Below are positions 11,865 through 22,192 of a DNA stretch of 25,628 nucleotides, in pieces. The stretch covers positions 1-25,628 of the forward strand of contig NEEC01000502.1 of assembly GCA_002189035.1 (NCBI GenBank). Reading direction: 5' to 3'. The position numbers and the translations under genes were made by a program. Positions within the stretch are counted from its first letter, which is position 1, and each line of letters opens with the position of its first letter. The notes beneath the pieces are model-generated. The model worked only from the letters and a program-made list of their open reading frames with translations, ran no database searches and was not told where the DNA came from. Origin of the DNA: Utricularia gibba (taxonomy: Eukaryota > Streptophyta > Magnoliopsida > Lamiales > Lentibulariaceae).

Positions 11865-13742
11865 ACTGATGCATTTATTAACGTTGGGTTTTAATTGGCT
11901 GCCTACATGGTTTTCAAGGAAAAGCTTGTCGTTTTTGGGCGGGTGATGTCGTTGTGAACTTCGTTCTGACCAAGGTTCGGTCTGACTCCTTTGCCACATC
12001 GGGTCCTACTCGACGAAAATCGTGCTGCACTTATTGAAGTTAGGATGTCATGAGCACCCAAAATGGTTTTCTCAACCGCATGCTTTATATTTGATAAGGC
12101 GCTCTCGTGGGGCAACGGTATCGAGCAGGTTCGAGTCGAGCTCGGGCCCATAGTCATTTGTGGCTCGGCAAAAAACTTGATGCATTTCTTAACGTTGGGT
12201 TTTAATTGGCTGCCTACATGGTTTCTCAAGGAAAAGCTTGTCGTTTTTGGGCGGGTGATGTCGTTGTGAACTTCGTTCTGACCCAAGTTCGGTCTGACTC
12301 CTTTTTCCACATCGGGTCTACTCGACGAAAATCGTGATGCACTTATTGAAGTTAGGATGTCATAAGCACCCAAAATGGTTTTCTCAACCGCATGCTTTAT
12401 ATCTGAGGAGGCGCTCTCGTGGGGCAACGGTATCGAGAAGGAGGTCGAGTCGAGCTCGGGCCCATAGTCATTTGTGGCTCGGCAAAAAACTTGATGTTTT
12501 TTTAACGTTGGGTTTTAATAGGCTGCCTACATGGTTTCTCAAGGAAAAGCTTGTCGTTTTTGGGCGGGTGATGTCGTTGTGACTTCGTTCTGACCCAAGA
12601 TTCGGTCTGACTCCTTTTTCCACATCGGGTCCTACTCGACGAAAATCGTGATGCACTTATTGAAGTTAGGATGTCATAAGCACCCAAAATGGTTTTCTCA
12701 ACCGCATGCTTTATATCTGAGGAGGCGCTCTCGTGGGGCAACGGTATCGAGCAGGGTCGAGTCGAGCTCGGGCCCATAGTCATTTGTGGCTCGGCAAAAA
12801 AACTTGATGCATTTCTTAACGTTGGGTTTTAATTGGCTGCCTACATGGTTTCTCAAGGAAAAGCTTGTCGTTTTTGGGCGGGTGATGTCGTTGTGGACTT
12901 CGTTCTGACCCAAGATTCGGTCTGACTCCTTTTTCCACATCGGGTGCTACTCGACGAAAATCGTGATGCACTTATTGAAGTTAGGATGTCATAAGCACCC
13001 AAAATGGTTTTCTCAACCGCATGCTTTATATCTGAGGAGGCGCTCTCGTGGGGCAACGGTATCGAGAAGGAGGTCGAGTCGAGCTCGGGCCCATAGTCAT
13101 TTGTGGCTCGGCAAAAAACTTGATGCATTTCTTAACGTTGGGTTTTAATTGGCTGCCTACATGGTTTCTCAAGGAAAAGCTTGTCGTTTTTGGGCGGGTG
13201 ATGTCGTTGTGAACTTCGTTCTGACCCAAGGTTCGGTCTGACTCCTTTTTCCACATCGGGTCCTACTCGACGAAATTCGTGATGCACTTATTGAAGTTAG
13301 GATGTCATAAGCACCCAAAATGGTTTTCTCAACCGCATGCTTTATATCTGAGGAGGCGCTCTCGTGGGGCAACGGTATCGAGAAGGAGGTCGAGTCGAGC
13401 TCGGCCCATGTCATTTGTGGCTCGGCAAAAACTTGATGCATTTTTTAACGTTGGGTTTTAATAGGCTGCCTACATGGTTTCTCAAGGAAAAGCTTGTCGT
13501 TTTTGGGCGGGTGATGTCGTTGTGGACTTCGTTCTGACCCAAGATTCGGTCTGACTCCTTTTTCCACATCGGGTTACTCGACGAAATCGTGATGCACTTA
13601 TTGAAGTTAGGATGTCATAAGCACCCAAAATGGTTTTCTCAACCGCATGCTTTATATCTGAGGAGGCGCTCTCGTGGGGCAACGGTATCGAGAAGGAGGT
13701 CGAGTCGAGCTCGGGCCATAGTCATTTGTAGCTCGGCAAAAA
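11865..13742 (+). repeat. Higher-order repeat unit, version 1, copy 2 (apparent 6-mer)
   Basis: It begins with the marker monomer at 11865 ('gatgcatttatt', 'gtgctgcac', 'tttgataagg') and runs 1,878 bp to the next marker monomer at 13743, six monomers instead of five. Starts are 11865, 12175, 12489, 12802, 13118 and 13431. The copy at 13431 has the 'aatagg'/'gtggac'/'gattcgg' states of the 12489 monomer in its first half but ends in 'gtagctcgg' like a last-position monomer. That looks like a recombinant or inserted copy. Confidence 0.7.
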
Positions 13743-15292
13743 ATTGATGCATTTTTAACGTTGGGTTTTAATTGGCTGCCTACATGGTTTCTCAAGGAAA
13801 AGCTTGTCGTTTTTGGGCGGGTGATGTCGTTGTGAACTTCGTTCTGACCAAGGTTCGGTCTGACTCCTTTGCCACATCGGGTCTACTCGACGAAAATCGT
13901 GCACTTATTGAAGTTAGGATGTCATGAGCACCCAAAATGGTTTTCTCAACCGCATGCTTTATATTTGATAAGGCGCTCTCGTGGGGCAACGGTATCGAAG
14001 GAGGTCGAGTCGAGCTCGGCCCATAGTCATTTGTGGCTCGGCAAAAAACTTGATGCATTTCTTAACGTTGGGTTTTAATTGGCTGCCTACATGGTTTCTC
14101 AAGGAAAAGCTTGTCGTTTTTGGGCGGGTGATGTCGTTGTGAACTTCGTTCTGACCCAAGGTTCGGTCTGACTCCTTTTTCCACATCGGGTGCTACTCGA
14201 CGAAAATCGTGATGCACTTATTGAAGTTAGGATGTCATAGCACCCAAAATGGTTTTCTCAACCGCATGCTTTATATAGGCGGCTCTCGTGGGGCAACGGT
14301 ATCGAGAAGGAGGTCGAGTCGAGCTCGGGCCCATAGTCATTTGTGCTCGGCAAAAACTTGATGTATTTTTTAACGTTGGGTTTTAATAGGCTGCCTACAT
14401 GGTTTCTCAAGGAAAAGCTTGTCGTTTTTGGGCGGGTGATGTCGTTGTGACTTCGTTCTGACCCAAGATTCGGTCTGACTCCTTTTTCCACATCGGGTGC
14501 TACTCGACGAAAATCGTGATGCACTTATTGAAGTTAGGATGTCATAAGCCAAAATGGTTTCTCAACGCATGCTTTATATCTGAGGAGGCGCTCTCGTGGG
14601 GCAACGGTATCGAGCAGGAGGTCGAGTCGAGCTCGGGCCCATAGTCATTTGTGGCTCGGCAAAAAACTGATGCATTTCTTAACGTTGGGTTTTAATTGGC
14701 TGCCTACATGGTTTCTCAAGGAAAAGCTTGTCGTTTTTGGGCGGGTGATGTCGTTGTGGACTTCGTTCTGACCCAAGATTCGGTCTGACTCCTTTTTCCA
14801 CATCGGGTCTACTCGACGAAAATCGTGATGCACTTATTGAAGTTAGGATCATAAGCACCCAAAATGGTTTTCTCAACCGCATGCTTTATATCTGAGGAGG
14901 CGCTCTCGTGGGGCAACGGTATCGAGAAGGAGGTCGAGTCGAGCTCGGGCCCATAGTCATTTGTGGCTCGGCAAAAAACTTGATGCATTTCTTAACGTTG
15001 GGTTTTAATTGGCTGCCTACATGGTTTCTCAAGGAAAAGCTTGTCGTTTTTGGGCGGTGATGTCGTTGTGAACTTCGTTCTGACCCAAGGTTCGGTCTGA
15101 CTCCTTTTTCCACATCGGGTCCTACTCGACGAAAATCGTGATGCACTTATTGAAGTTAGGATGTCATAAGCACCCAAAATGTTTTTCTCAACCGCATGCT
15201 TTATATCTGAGGAGGCGCTCTCGTGGGGCAACGGTATCGAGAAGGAGGTCGAGTCGAGCTCGGGCCCATAGTCATTTGTAGCTCGGCAAAAA
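13743..15292 (+). repeat. Higher-order repeat unit, version 1, copy 3 (5 monomers)
   Basis: Starts are 13743, 14048, 14356, 14666 and 14978. It opens with the 'tttgataagg' marker monomer. The third has 'aatagg' and 'gtgactt', the fourth 'gtggac' and 'gattcgg', and the last 'atgtttttct' with 'gtagctcgg' as in copy 1. Confidence 0.75.
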
Positions 15293-16859
15293 ACTTGATG
15301 CATTTTAACGTTGGGTTTTAATTGGCTGCCTACATGGTTTTTCAAGGAAAAGCTTGTCGTTTTTGGGCGGGTGATGTCGTTGTGAACTTCGTTCTGACCC
15401 AAGGTTCGGTCTGACTCCTTTGCCACATCGGGTCCTACTCGACGAAATCGTGATGCACTTATTGAAGTTAGGATGTCATGAGCACCCAAAATGGTTTTCT
15501 CAACCGCATGCTATATATTTGATAAGGCGCTCTCGTGGGGCAACGGTATCGAGCAGGATTCGAGTCGAGCTCGGCCCATAGTCATTTGTGGCTCGGCAAA
15601 AAACTTGATGCATTTCTTAACGTTGGGTTTTAATTGGCTGCCTACATGGTTTCTCAAGGAAAAGCTTGTCGTTTTTGGGCGGGTGATGTCGTTGTGAACT
15701 TCGTTCTGACCCAAGATTCGGTCTGACTCCTTTTTCCACATCGGGTGCTACTCGACGAAAATCGTGATGCACTTATTGAAGTTAGGATGTCATAAGCACC
15801 CAAAATGGTTTTCTCAACCGCATGCTTTATATCTGAGGAGGCGCTCTCGTGGGGCAACGGTATCGAGAAGGAGGTCGAGTCGAGCTCGGGCCCATAGTCA
15901 TTTGTGGCTCGGCAAAAACTTGATGCATTTTTTTAACGTTGGGTTTTAATAGGCTGCCTACATGGTTTCTCAAGAAAAAAGCTTGTCGTTTTTGGGCGGG
16001 TGATGTCGTTGTGGAACTTCGTTCTGACCCAAGATTCGGTCTGACTCTTTTTTCCACATCGGGTGCTACTCGACGAAAATCGTGATGCACTTATTGAAGT
16101 TAGGATGTCATAAGCACCCAAAATGGTTTTCTCAACCGCATGCTTTATATCTGAGGAGGCGCTCTCGTGGGCAACGGTATCGAGCAGGAGGTCGAGTCGA
16201 GCTCGGGCCCATAGTCATTTGTGGCTCGGCAAAAAAACTTGATGCATTTCTTAACGTTGGGTTTTAATTGGCTGCCTACATGGTTTCTCAAGGAAAAGCT
16301 TGTCGTTTTTGGGCGGGTGATGTCGTTGTGAACTTCGTTCTGACCCAAGGTTCGGTCTGACTCCTTTTTCCACATCGGGTCTACTCGACGAAAATCGTGA
16401 TGCACTTATTGAAGTTAGGATGTCATAGCACCCAAAATGGTTTTCTCAACCGCATGCTTTATATCTGAGGAGGCGCTCTCGTGGGGCAACGGTATCGAGA
16501 AGGAGGTCGAGTCGAGCTCGGGCCCATAGTCATTTGTGCTCGGCAAAAAACTTGATGCATTTTAACGTTGGGTTTTAATTGGCTGCCTACATGGTTTCTC
16601 AAGGAAAAGCTTGTCGTTTTTGGGCGGTGATGTCGTTGTGAACTTCGTTCTGACCCAAGGTTCGGTCTGACTCCTTTTTCCACATCGGGTCCTACTCGAC
16701 GAAAATCGTGATGCACTTATTGAAGTTAGGATGTCATAGCACCCAAAATGGTTTTCTCAACCGCATGCTTTATTTGAGGAGGCGCTCTCGTGGGGCAACG
16801 GTATCGAGAAGGAGGTCGAGTCGAGCTCGGGCCCATAGTCATTTGTAGCTCGGCAAAAA
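15293..16859 (+). repeat. Higher-order repeat unit, version 1, copy 4 (5 monomers)
   Basis: Starts are 15293, 15603, 15918, 16237 and 16550. The first has 'tatatttgataagg', 'catgagc' and 'ctttgccac'. The third has 'aatagg' and 'gattcgg'. The last ends in 'gtagctcgg'. The following monomer at 16860 no longer has the 'tttgataagg' marker, so this is the last recognisable version-1 unit. Confidence 0.7.
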
Positions 16860-17486
16860 ACTTGATGCATTTCTTAACGTTGGGTTTTAATTGGCTGCCT
16901 ACATGGTTTCTCAAGGAAAAGCTTGTCGTTTTGGCGGGTGATGTCGTTGTGAACTTCGTTCTGACCCAAGGTTCGGTCTGACTCCTTTTTCCACATCGGG
17001 TCCTACTCGACGAAAATCGTGATGCACTTATTGAAGTTAGGATGTCATAGCACCCAAAATGGTTTTCTCAACCGCATGCTTTATATCTGAGGAGGCGCTC
17101 TCGTGGGGCAACGGTATCGAGAAGGAGGTCGAGTCGAGCTCGGGCCCATAGTCATTTGTGGCTCGGCAAAAAACTTGATGCATTTTTTTAACGTTGGGTT
17201 TTAATTGGCTGCCTACATGGTTTCTCAAGGAAAAGCTTGTCGTTTTTGGGCGGGTGATGTCGTTGTGAACTTCGTTCTGACCCAAGGTTCGGTCTGACTC
17301 CTTTTTCCACATCGGGTCTACTCGACGAAAATCGTGATGCACTTATTGAAGTTAGGATGTCATAAGCACCCAAAATGGTTTTCTCAACCGCATGCTTTAT
17401 ATCTGAGGAGGCGCTCTCGTGGGGCAACGGTATCGAGAGGAGGTCGAGTCGAGCTCGGCCCATAGTCATTTGTGGCTCGGCAAAAA
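16860..17486 (+). repeat. Two transition monomers between higher-order repeat versions
   Basis: Monomers at 16860 and 17173. The first follows 'gtagctcgg' as a version-1 marker monomer should, but has ordinary 'atctgaggagg', 'tttttcc' and 'catagc' states. The second has the long T run ('gcattttttt') typical of the position before the 'gattcgg'/'gctact' monomer. From the T-run monomer at 15918 to this one is four monomers, so one monomer appears lost here relative to the five-monomer register. Confidence 0.6.
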
Positions 17487-19051
17487 ACTTGATGCATTTC
17501 TTAACGTTGGGTTTTAATTGGCTGCCTACATGGTTTCTCAAGGAAAAGCTTGTCGTTTTTGGGCGGGTGATGTCGTTGTGGACTTCGTTCTGACCCAAGA
17601 TTCGGTCTGACTCCTTTTTCCACATCGGGTGCTACTCGACGAAAATCGTGATGCACTTATTGAAGTTAGGATTCATAAGCACCCAAAATGGTTTTCTCAA
17701 CCGCATGCTTTATATCTGAGGAGGCGCTCTCGTGGGGCAACGGTATCGAGAAGGAGGTCGAGTCGAGCTCGGGCCCATAGTCATTTGTGGCTCGGCAAAA
17801 AACTTGATGCATTTCTTAACGTTGGGTTTTAATTGGCTGCCTACATGGTTTCTCAAGGAAAAGCTTGTCGTTTTTGGGCGGTGATGTCGTTGTGAACTTC
17901 GTTCTGACCCAAGGTTCGGTCTGACTCCTTTTTCCACATCGGGTCTACTCGACGAAAATCGTGATGCACTTATTGAAGTTAGGATTCATAAGCACCCAAA
18001 ATGGTTTTCTCAACCGCATGCTTTATATCTGAGGAGGCGCTCTCGTGGGGCAACGGTATCGAGAGGAGGTCGAGTCGAGCTCGGGCCCATAGTCATTTGT
18101 GGCTCGGCAAAAAACTTGATGCATTTCTTAACGTTGGGTTTTAATTGGCTGCCTACATGGTTTCTCAAGGAAAAGCTTGTCGTTTTTGGGCGGTGATGTC
18201 GTTGTGAACTTCGTTCTGACCCAAGGTTCGGTCTGACTCCTTTTTTCCACATCGGGTCCTACTCGACGAAAATCGTGATGCACTTATTGAAGTTAGGATG
18301 TCATAAGCACCCAAAATGGTTTTCTCAACCGCATGCTTTATATCTGAGGAGGCGCTCTCGTGGGGGCAACGGTATCGAGAAGGAGGTCGAGTCGAGCTCG
18401 GGCCCATAGTCATTTGTGCTCGGCAAAAAACTTGATGCATTTTTAACGTTGGGTTTTAATAGGCTGCCTACATGGTTTCTCAAGGAAAAGCTTGTCGTTT
18501 TTGGGCGGTGATGTCGTTGTGAACTTCGTTCTGACCCAAGATTCGGTCTGACTCCTTTTTCCCATCGGGTCTACTCGACGAAAATCGTGATGCACTTATT
18601 GAAGTTAGGATGTCATAAGCACCCAAAATGGTTTTCTCAACCGCATGCTTTATATCTGAGGAGGGCGCTCTCGTGGGCAACGGTATCGAGAAGGAGGTCG
18701 AGTCGAGCTCGGGCCCATAGTCATTTGTGGCTCGGCAAAAAACTTGATGCATTTTTTAACGTTGGGTTTTAATAGGCTGCCTACATGGTTTCTCAAGGAA
18801 AAGCTTGTCGTTTTTGGGCGGGTGATGTCGTTGTGGACTTCGTTCTGACCCAAGATTCGGTCTGACTCCTTTTTCCACATCGGGTCTACTCGACGAAAAT
18901 CGTGATGCACTTATTGAAGTTAGGATGTCATAAGCACCCAAAATGGTTTTCTCAACCGCATGCTTTATATCTGAGGAGGCGCTCTCGTGGGCAACGGTAT
19001 CGAGAGGTCGAGTCGAGCTCGGGCCCATAGTCATTTGTGGCTCGGCAAAAA
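17487..19051 (+). repeat. Higher-order repeat unit, version 2, copy 1 (5 monomers, 1,565 bp)
   Basis: Starts are 17487, 17802, 18114, 18430 and 18742. Order of states: first 'gtggac', 'gattcgg', 'gctact' and 'ggattcataag'; second 'gcggtg', 'ggttcgg' and 'ggattcataag'; third 'cctact'; fourth and fifth T-rich runs with 'aatagg'. The same order recurs in the next units. Confidence 0.75.
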
Positions 19052-19680
19052 ACTTGATGCATTTCTTAACGTTGGGTTTTAATTGGCTGCCTACATGGTT
19101 TCTCAAGGAAAAGCTTGTCGTTTTTGGGCGGGTGATGTCGTTGTGACTTCGTTCTGACCCAAGATTCGGTCTGACTCCTTTTTCCACATCGGGTGCTACT
19201 CGACGAAAATCGTGATGCACTTATTGAAGTTAGGATTCATAAGCACCCAAAATGGTTTTCTCAACCGCATGCTTTATATCTGAGGAGGCGCTCTCGTGGG
19301 GCAACGGTATCGAGAAGGAGGTCGAGTCGAGCTCGGGCCCATAGTCATTTGTGGCTCGGCAAAAAACTTGATGCATTTCTTAACGTTGGGTTTTAATTGG
19401 CTGCCTACATGGTTTCTCAAGGAAAAGCTTGTCGTTTTTGGGCGGTGATGTCGTTGTGAACTTCGTTCTGACCCAAGGTTCGGTCTGACTCCTTTTTCCA
19501 CATCGGGTGCTACTCGACGAAAATCGTGATGCACTTATTGAAGTTAGGATGTCATAAGCACCCAAAATGGTTTTCTCAACCGCATGCTTTATATCTGAGG
19601 AGGCGCTCTCGTGGGGCAACGGTATCGAGAAGGAGGTCGAGTCGAGCTCGGGCCCATAGTCATTTGTGGCTCGGCAAAAA

Positions 19681-19839
19681 ACTTGATGCATTTCTTAACG
19701 TTGGGTTTTAATTGGCTGCCTACATGGTTTCTCAAGGAAAAGCTTGTCGTTTTTGGGCGGGTGATGTCGTTGTGAACTTCGTTCTGACCCAAGGTTCGGT
19801 CTGACTCCTTTTTCCACATCGGGTCCTACTCGACGAAAA
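19681..19839 (+). repeat. Subunit A (~159 bp) of the dimeric monomer
   Basis: First half of the 315-bp unit. Its start aligns with the start of subunit B at 19840. The 21 bases ending in 'gatgca' at 19690 match the 21 bases ending at 19849 at 17 positions without gaps. Further in, 'atggtttctcaagg...agctt' (19724-19745) pairs with 'atggttttctcaacc...tgctt' (near 19883-19903). The remaining part is too diverged to align by eye. The offset between subunits is 159 bp and the remainder about 156 bp. Confidence 0.7.
19778..19811 (+). repeat. Short internal direct repeat, two copies 17 bp apart
   Basis: 'ttcgttctgaccc' at 19778 and 'ttcggtctgactc' at 19795 match at 11 of 13 positions and lie 17 bp apart. 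The second copy sits in the interval that is repeatedly deleted in left-block monomers. The arrangement repeats in each full monomer. It is probably a small internal duplication in subunit A. Confidence 0.6.
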
Positions 19840-19994
19840 TCGTGATGCACTTATTGAAGTTAGGATGTCATAAGCACCCAAAATGTTTTCTCAACCGCAT
19901 GCTTTATATCTGAGGAGGCGCTCTCGTGGGGCAACGGTATCGAGAAGGAGGTCGAGTCGAGCTCGGGCCATAGTCATTTGTGGCTCGGCAAAAA
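19840..19994 (+). repeat. Subunit B (~156 bp) of the dimeric monomer
   Basis: Second half of the unit, diverged from subunit A but sharing its boundary motif 'gatgca' and the 'atggttt-ctcaa-...-gctt' block in the same order and spacing. It carries the GC-rich stretch with 'gaaggaggtcgagtcgag' and the palindrome 'cgagctcg', which subunit A lacks. The subunits are far more different from each other than neighbouring 315-bp monomers are, so the dimer, not the half, is the unit now being amplified. Confidence 0.7.
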
Positions 19995-20620
19995 ACTTGA
20001 TGCATTTTTTTAACGTTGGTTTTTAATTGGCTGCCTACATGGTTTCTCAAGGAAAAGCTTGTCGTTTTTGGGCGGTGATGTCGTTGTGACTTCGTTCTGA
20101 CCCAAGGTTCGGTCTGACTCCTTTTTCCACATCGGGTGCTACTCGACGAAAATCGTGATGCACTTATTGAAGTTAGGATGTCATAAGCACCCAAAATGGT
20201 TTTCTCAACCGCATGCTTTATATCTGAGGAGGCGCTCTCGTGGGGCAACGGTATCGAGAAGGAGGTCGAGTCGAGCTCGGGCCCATAGTCATTTGTGGCT
20301 CGGCAAAAAACTTGATGCATTTTTTAACGTTGGGTTTTAATAGGCTGCCTACATGGTTTCTCAAGGAAAAGCTTGTCGTTTTTGGGCGGGTGATGTCGTT
20401 GTGACTTCGTTCTGACCCAAGATTCGGTCTGACTCTTTTCCACATCGGTGCTACTCGACGAAAATCGTGATGCACTTATTGAAGTTAGGATGTCATAAGC
20501 ACCCAAAATGGTTTTCTCAACCGCATGCTTTATATCTGAGGAGGCGCTCTCGTGGGGCAACGGTATCGAGAGGAGGTCGAGTCGAGCTCGGGCCCATAGT
20601 CATTTGTGGCTCGGCAAAAA

Positions 20621-22192
20621 ACTTGATGCATTTCTTAACGTTGGGTTTTAATTGGCTGCCTACATGGTTTTCTCAAGGAAAAGCTTGTCGTTTTTGGGCG
20701 GGTGATGTCGTTGTGAACTTCGTTCTGACCCAAGATTCGGTCTGACTCCTTTTCCACATCGGGTGCTACTCGACGAAAATCGTGATGCACTTATTGAAGT
20801 TAGGATTCATAAGCACCCAAAATGGTTTTCTCAACCGCATGCTTTATATCTGAGGAGGCGCTCTCGTGGGGCAACGGTATCGAGAAGGAGGTCGAGTCGA
20901 GCTCGGGCCCATAGTCATTTGTGGCTCGGCAAAAAACTTGATGCATTTCTTAACGTTGGGTTTTAATTGGCTGCCTACATGGTTTCTCAAGGAAAAGCTT
21001 GTCGTTTTTGGGCGGTGATGTCGTTGTGAACTTCGTTCTGACCCAAGGTTCGGTCTGACTCCTTTTTCCACATCGGGTGCTACTCGACGAAAATCGTGAT
21101 GCACTTATTGAAGTTAGGATTCATAAGCACCCAAAATGGTTTTCTCAACCGCATGCTTTATATCTGAGGAGGCGCTCTCGTGGGGCAACGGTATCGAGAA
21201 GGAGGTCGAGTCGAGCTCGGGCCCATAGTCATTTGTGGCTCGGCAAAAAACTTGATGCATTTCTTAACGTTGGGTTTTAATTGGCTGCCTACATGGTTTC
21301 TCAAGGAAAAGCTTGTCGTTTTTGGGCGGGTGATGTCGTTGTGAACTTCGTTCTGACCCAAGTTCGGTCTGACTCCTTTTTCCACATCGGGTCCTACTCG
21401 ACGAAAATCGTGATGCACTTATTGAAGTTAGGATGTCATAAGCACCCAAAATGTTTTTCTCAACCGCATGCTTTATATCTGAGGAGGCGCTCTCGTGGGG
21501 CAACGGTATCGAGAAGGAGGTCGAGTCGAGCTCGGGCCCATAGTCATTTGTGGCTCGGCAAAAAACTTGATGCATTTTTTAACGTTGGGTTTTAATAGGC
21601 TGCCTACATGGTTTCTCAAGGAAAAGCTTGTCGTTTTTGGCGGGTGATGTCGTTGTGAACTTCGTTCTGACCCAAGGTTCGGTCTGACTCCTTTTTCCAC
21701 ATCGGGTCTACTCGACGAAAATCGTGATGCACTTATTGAAGTTAGGATGTCATAAGCACCCAAAATGGTTTTCTCAACCGCATGCTTTATATCTAGGAGG
21801 CGCTCTCGTGGGAACGGTATCGAGAAGGAGGTCGAGTCGAGCTCGGGCCCATAGTCATTTGTGGCTCGGCAAAAAACTTGATGCATTTTTTAACGTTGGG
21901 TTTTAATAGGCTGCCTACATGGTTTCTCAAGGAAAAGCTTGTCGTTTTTGGGCGGGTGATGTCGTTGTGGAACTTCGTTCTGACCCAAGGTTCGGTCTGA
22001 CTCCTTTTTCCACATCGGGCTACTCGACGAAAATCGTGATGCACTTATTGAAGTTAGGATGTCATAAGCACCCAAAATGGTTTTCTCTCAACCGCATGCT
22101 TTATATCTGAGGAGGCGCTCTCGTGGGGCAACGGTATCGAGCAGGAGGTCGAGTCGAGCTCGGGCCCATAGTCATTTGTGGCTCGGCAAAAA
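20621..22192 (+). repeat. Higher-order repeat unit, version 2, copy 3 (5 monomers, 1,572 bp)
   Basis: Starts are 20621, 20936, 21250, 21565 and 21876. First: 'gattcgg', 'gctact', 'ggattcataag'. Second: 'gcggtg' with 'ggattcataag'. Third: 'cctact' and 'atgtttttct'. Fourth and fifth: T run with 'aatagg'. The state order agrees with the two preceding units. Confidence 0.75.

Larger units (their letters stand above)
19681..19994 (+). repeat. Representative full-length monomer
   Basis: This copy is close to the consensus; a one-base loss in 'aaatgttttc' makes it 314 instead of 315. Base composition is about 48% G+C, with about 19 CpG dinucleotides, close to the random expectation of about 18. It contains single sites for NsiI (19686), HindIII (19740), SphI (19897) and SacI (19959). 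An ApaI site follows the SacI site in copies that keep 'gggccc'. These should give a ~315-bp ladder on genomic digestion. The monomer length is divisible by three, yet no frame stays open through a whole copy: 'gttttaatt' and 'cataag' place stops in the forward frames. Confidence 0.9.
19052..20620 (+). repeat. Higher-order repeat unit, version 2, copy 2 (5 monomers, 1,569 bp)
   Basis: Starts are 19052, 19366, 19681, 19995 and 20310. First: 'gattcgg', 'gctact', 'ggattcataag'. Second: 'gcggtg'. Third: 'cctact' and a lost G in 'aaatgttttc'. Fourth: T run. Fifth: T run, 'aatagg', 'gtgactt' and 'gattcgg'. Confidence 0.75.

Noticed and set aside
19778-19800. CENP-B box (TTCG-4N-A-2N-CGGG pattern)
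   Set aside because: 'ttcgttctgaccc' and 'ttcggtctgactc' both lack the required A and CGGG at the right spacing. No match was seen on the other strand.
19793-19808. RNA polymerase III B-box-like 'ggttcggtctg'
   Set aside because: It matches only the first six bases of the B-box consensus, with no A-box at a suitable distance upstream.
19900-19911. TATA-like 'ctttatatctg' as a promoter
   Set aside because: It is a constant part of each monomer with no transcript or gene downstream to support promoter function.
19900-19960. Shine-Dalgarno-like 'aggagg' and 'aaggaggt' followed by GTG or ATG
   Set aside because: They recur in every monomer without an open frame of credible length downstream. 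Purine-rich satellite sequence explains them.
19681-19994. Tandem repeat protein, since 315 is divisible by three
   Set aside because: Intact monomers contain stops in the forward frames and indels do not preserve phase. There is no sign of selection on a reading frame.
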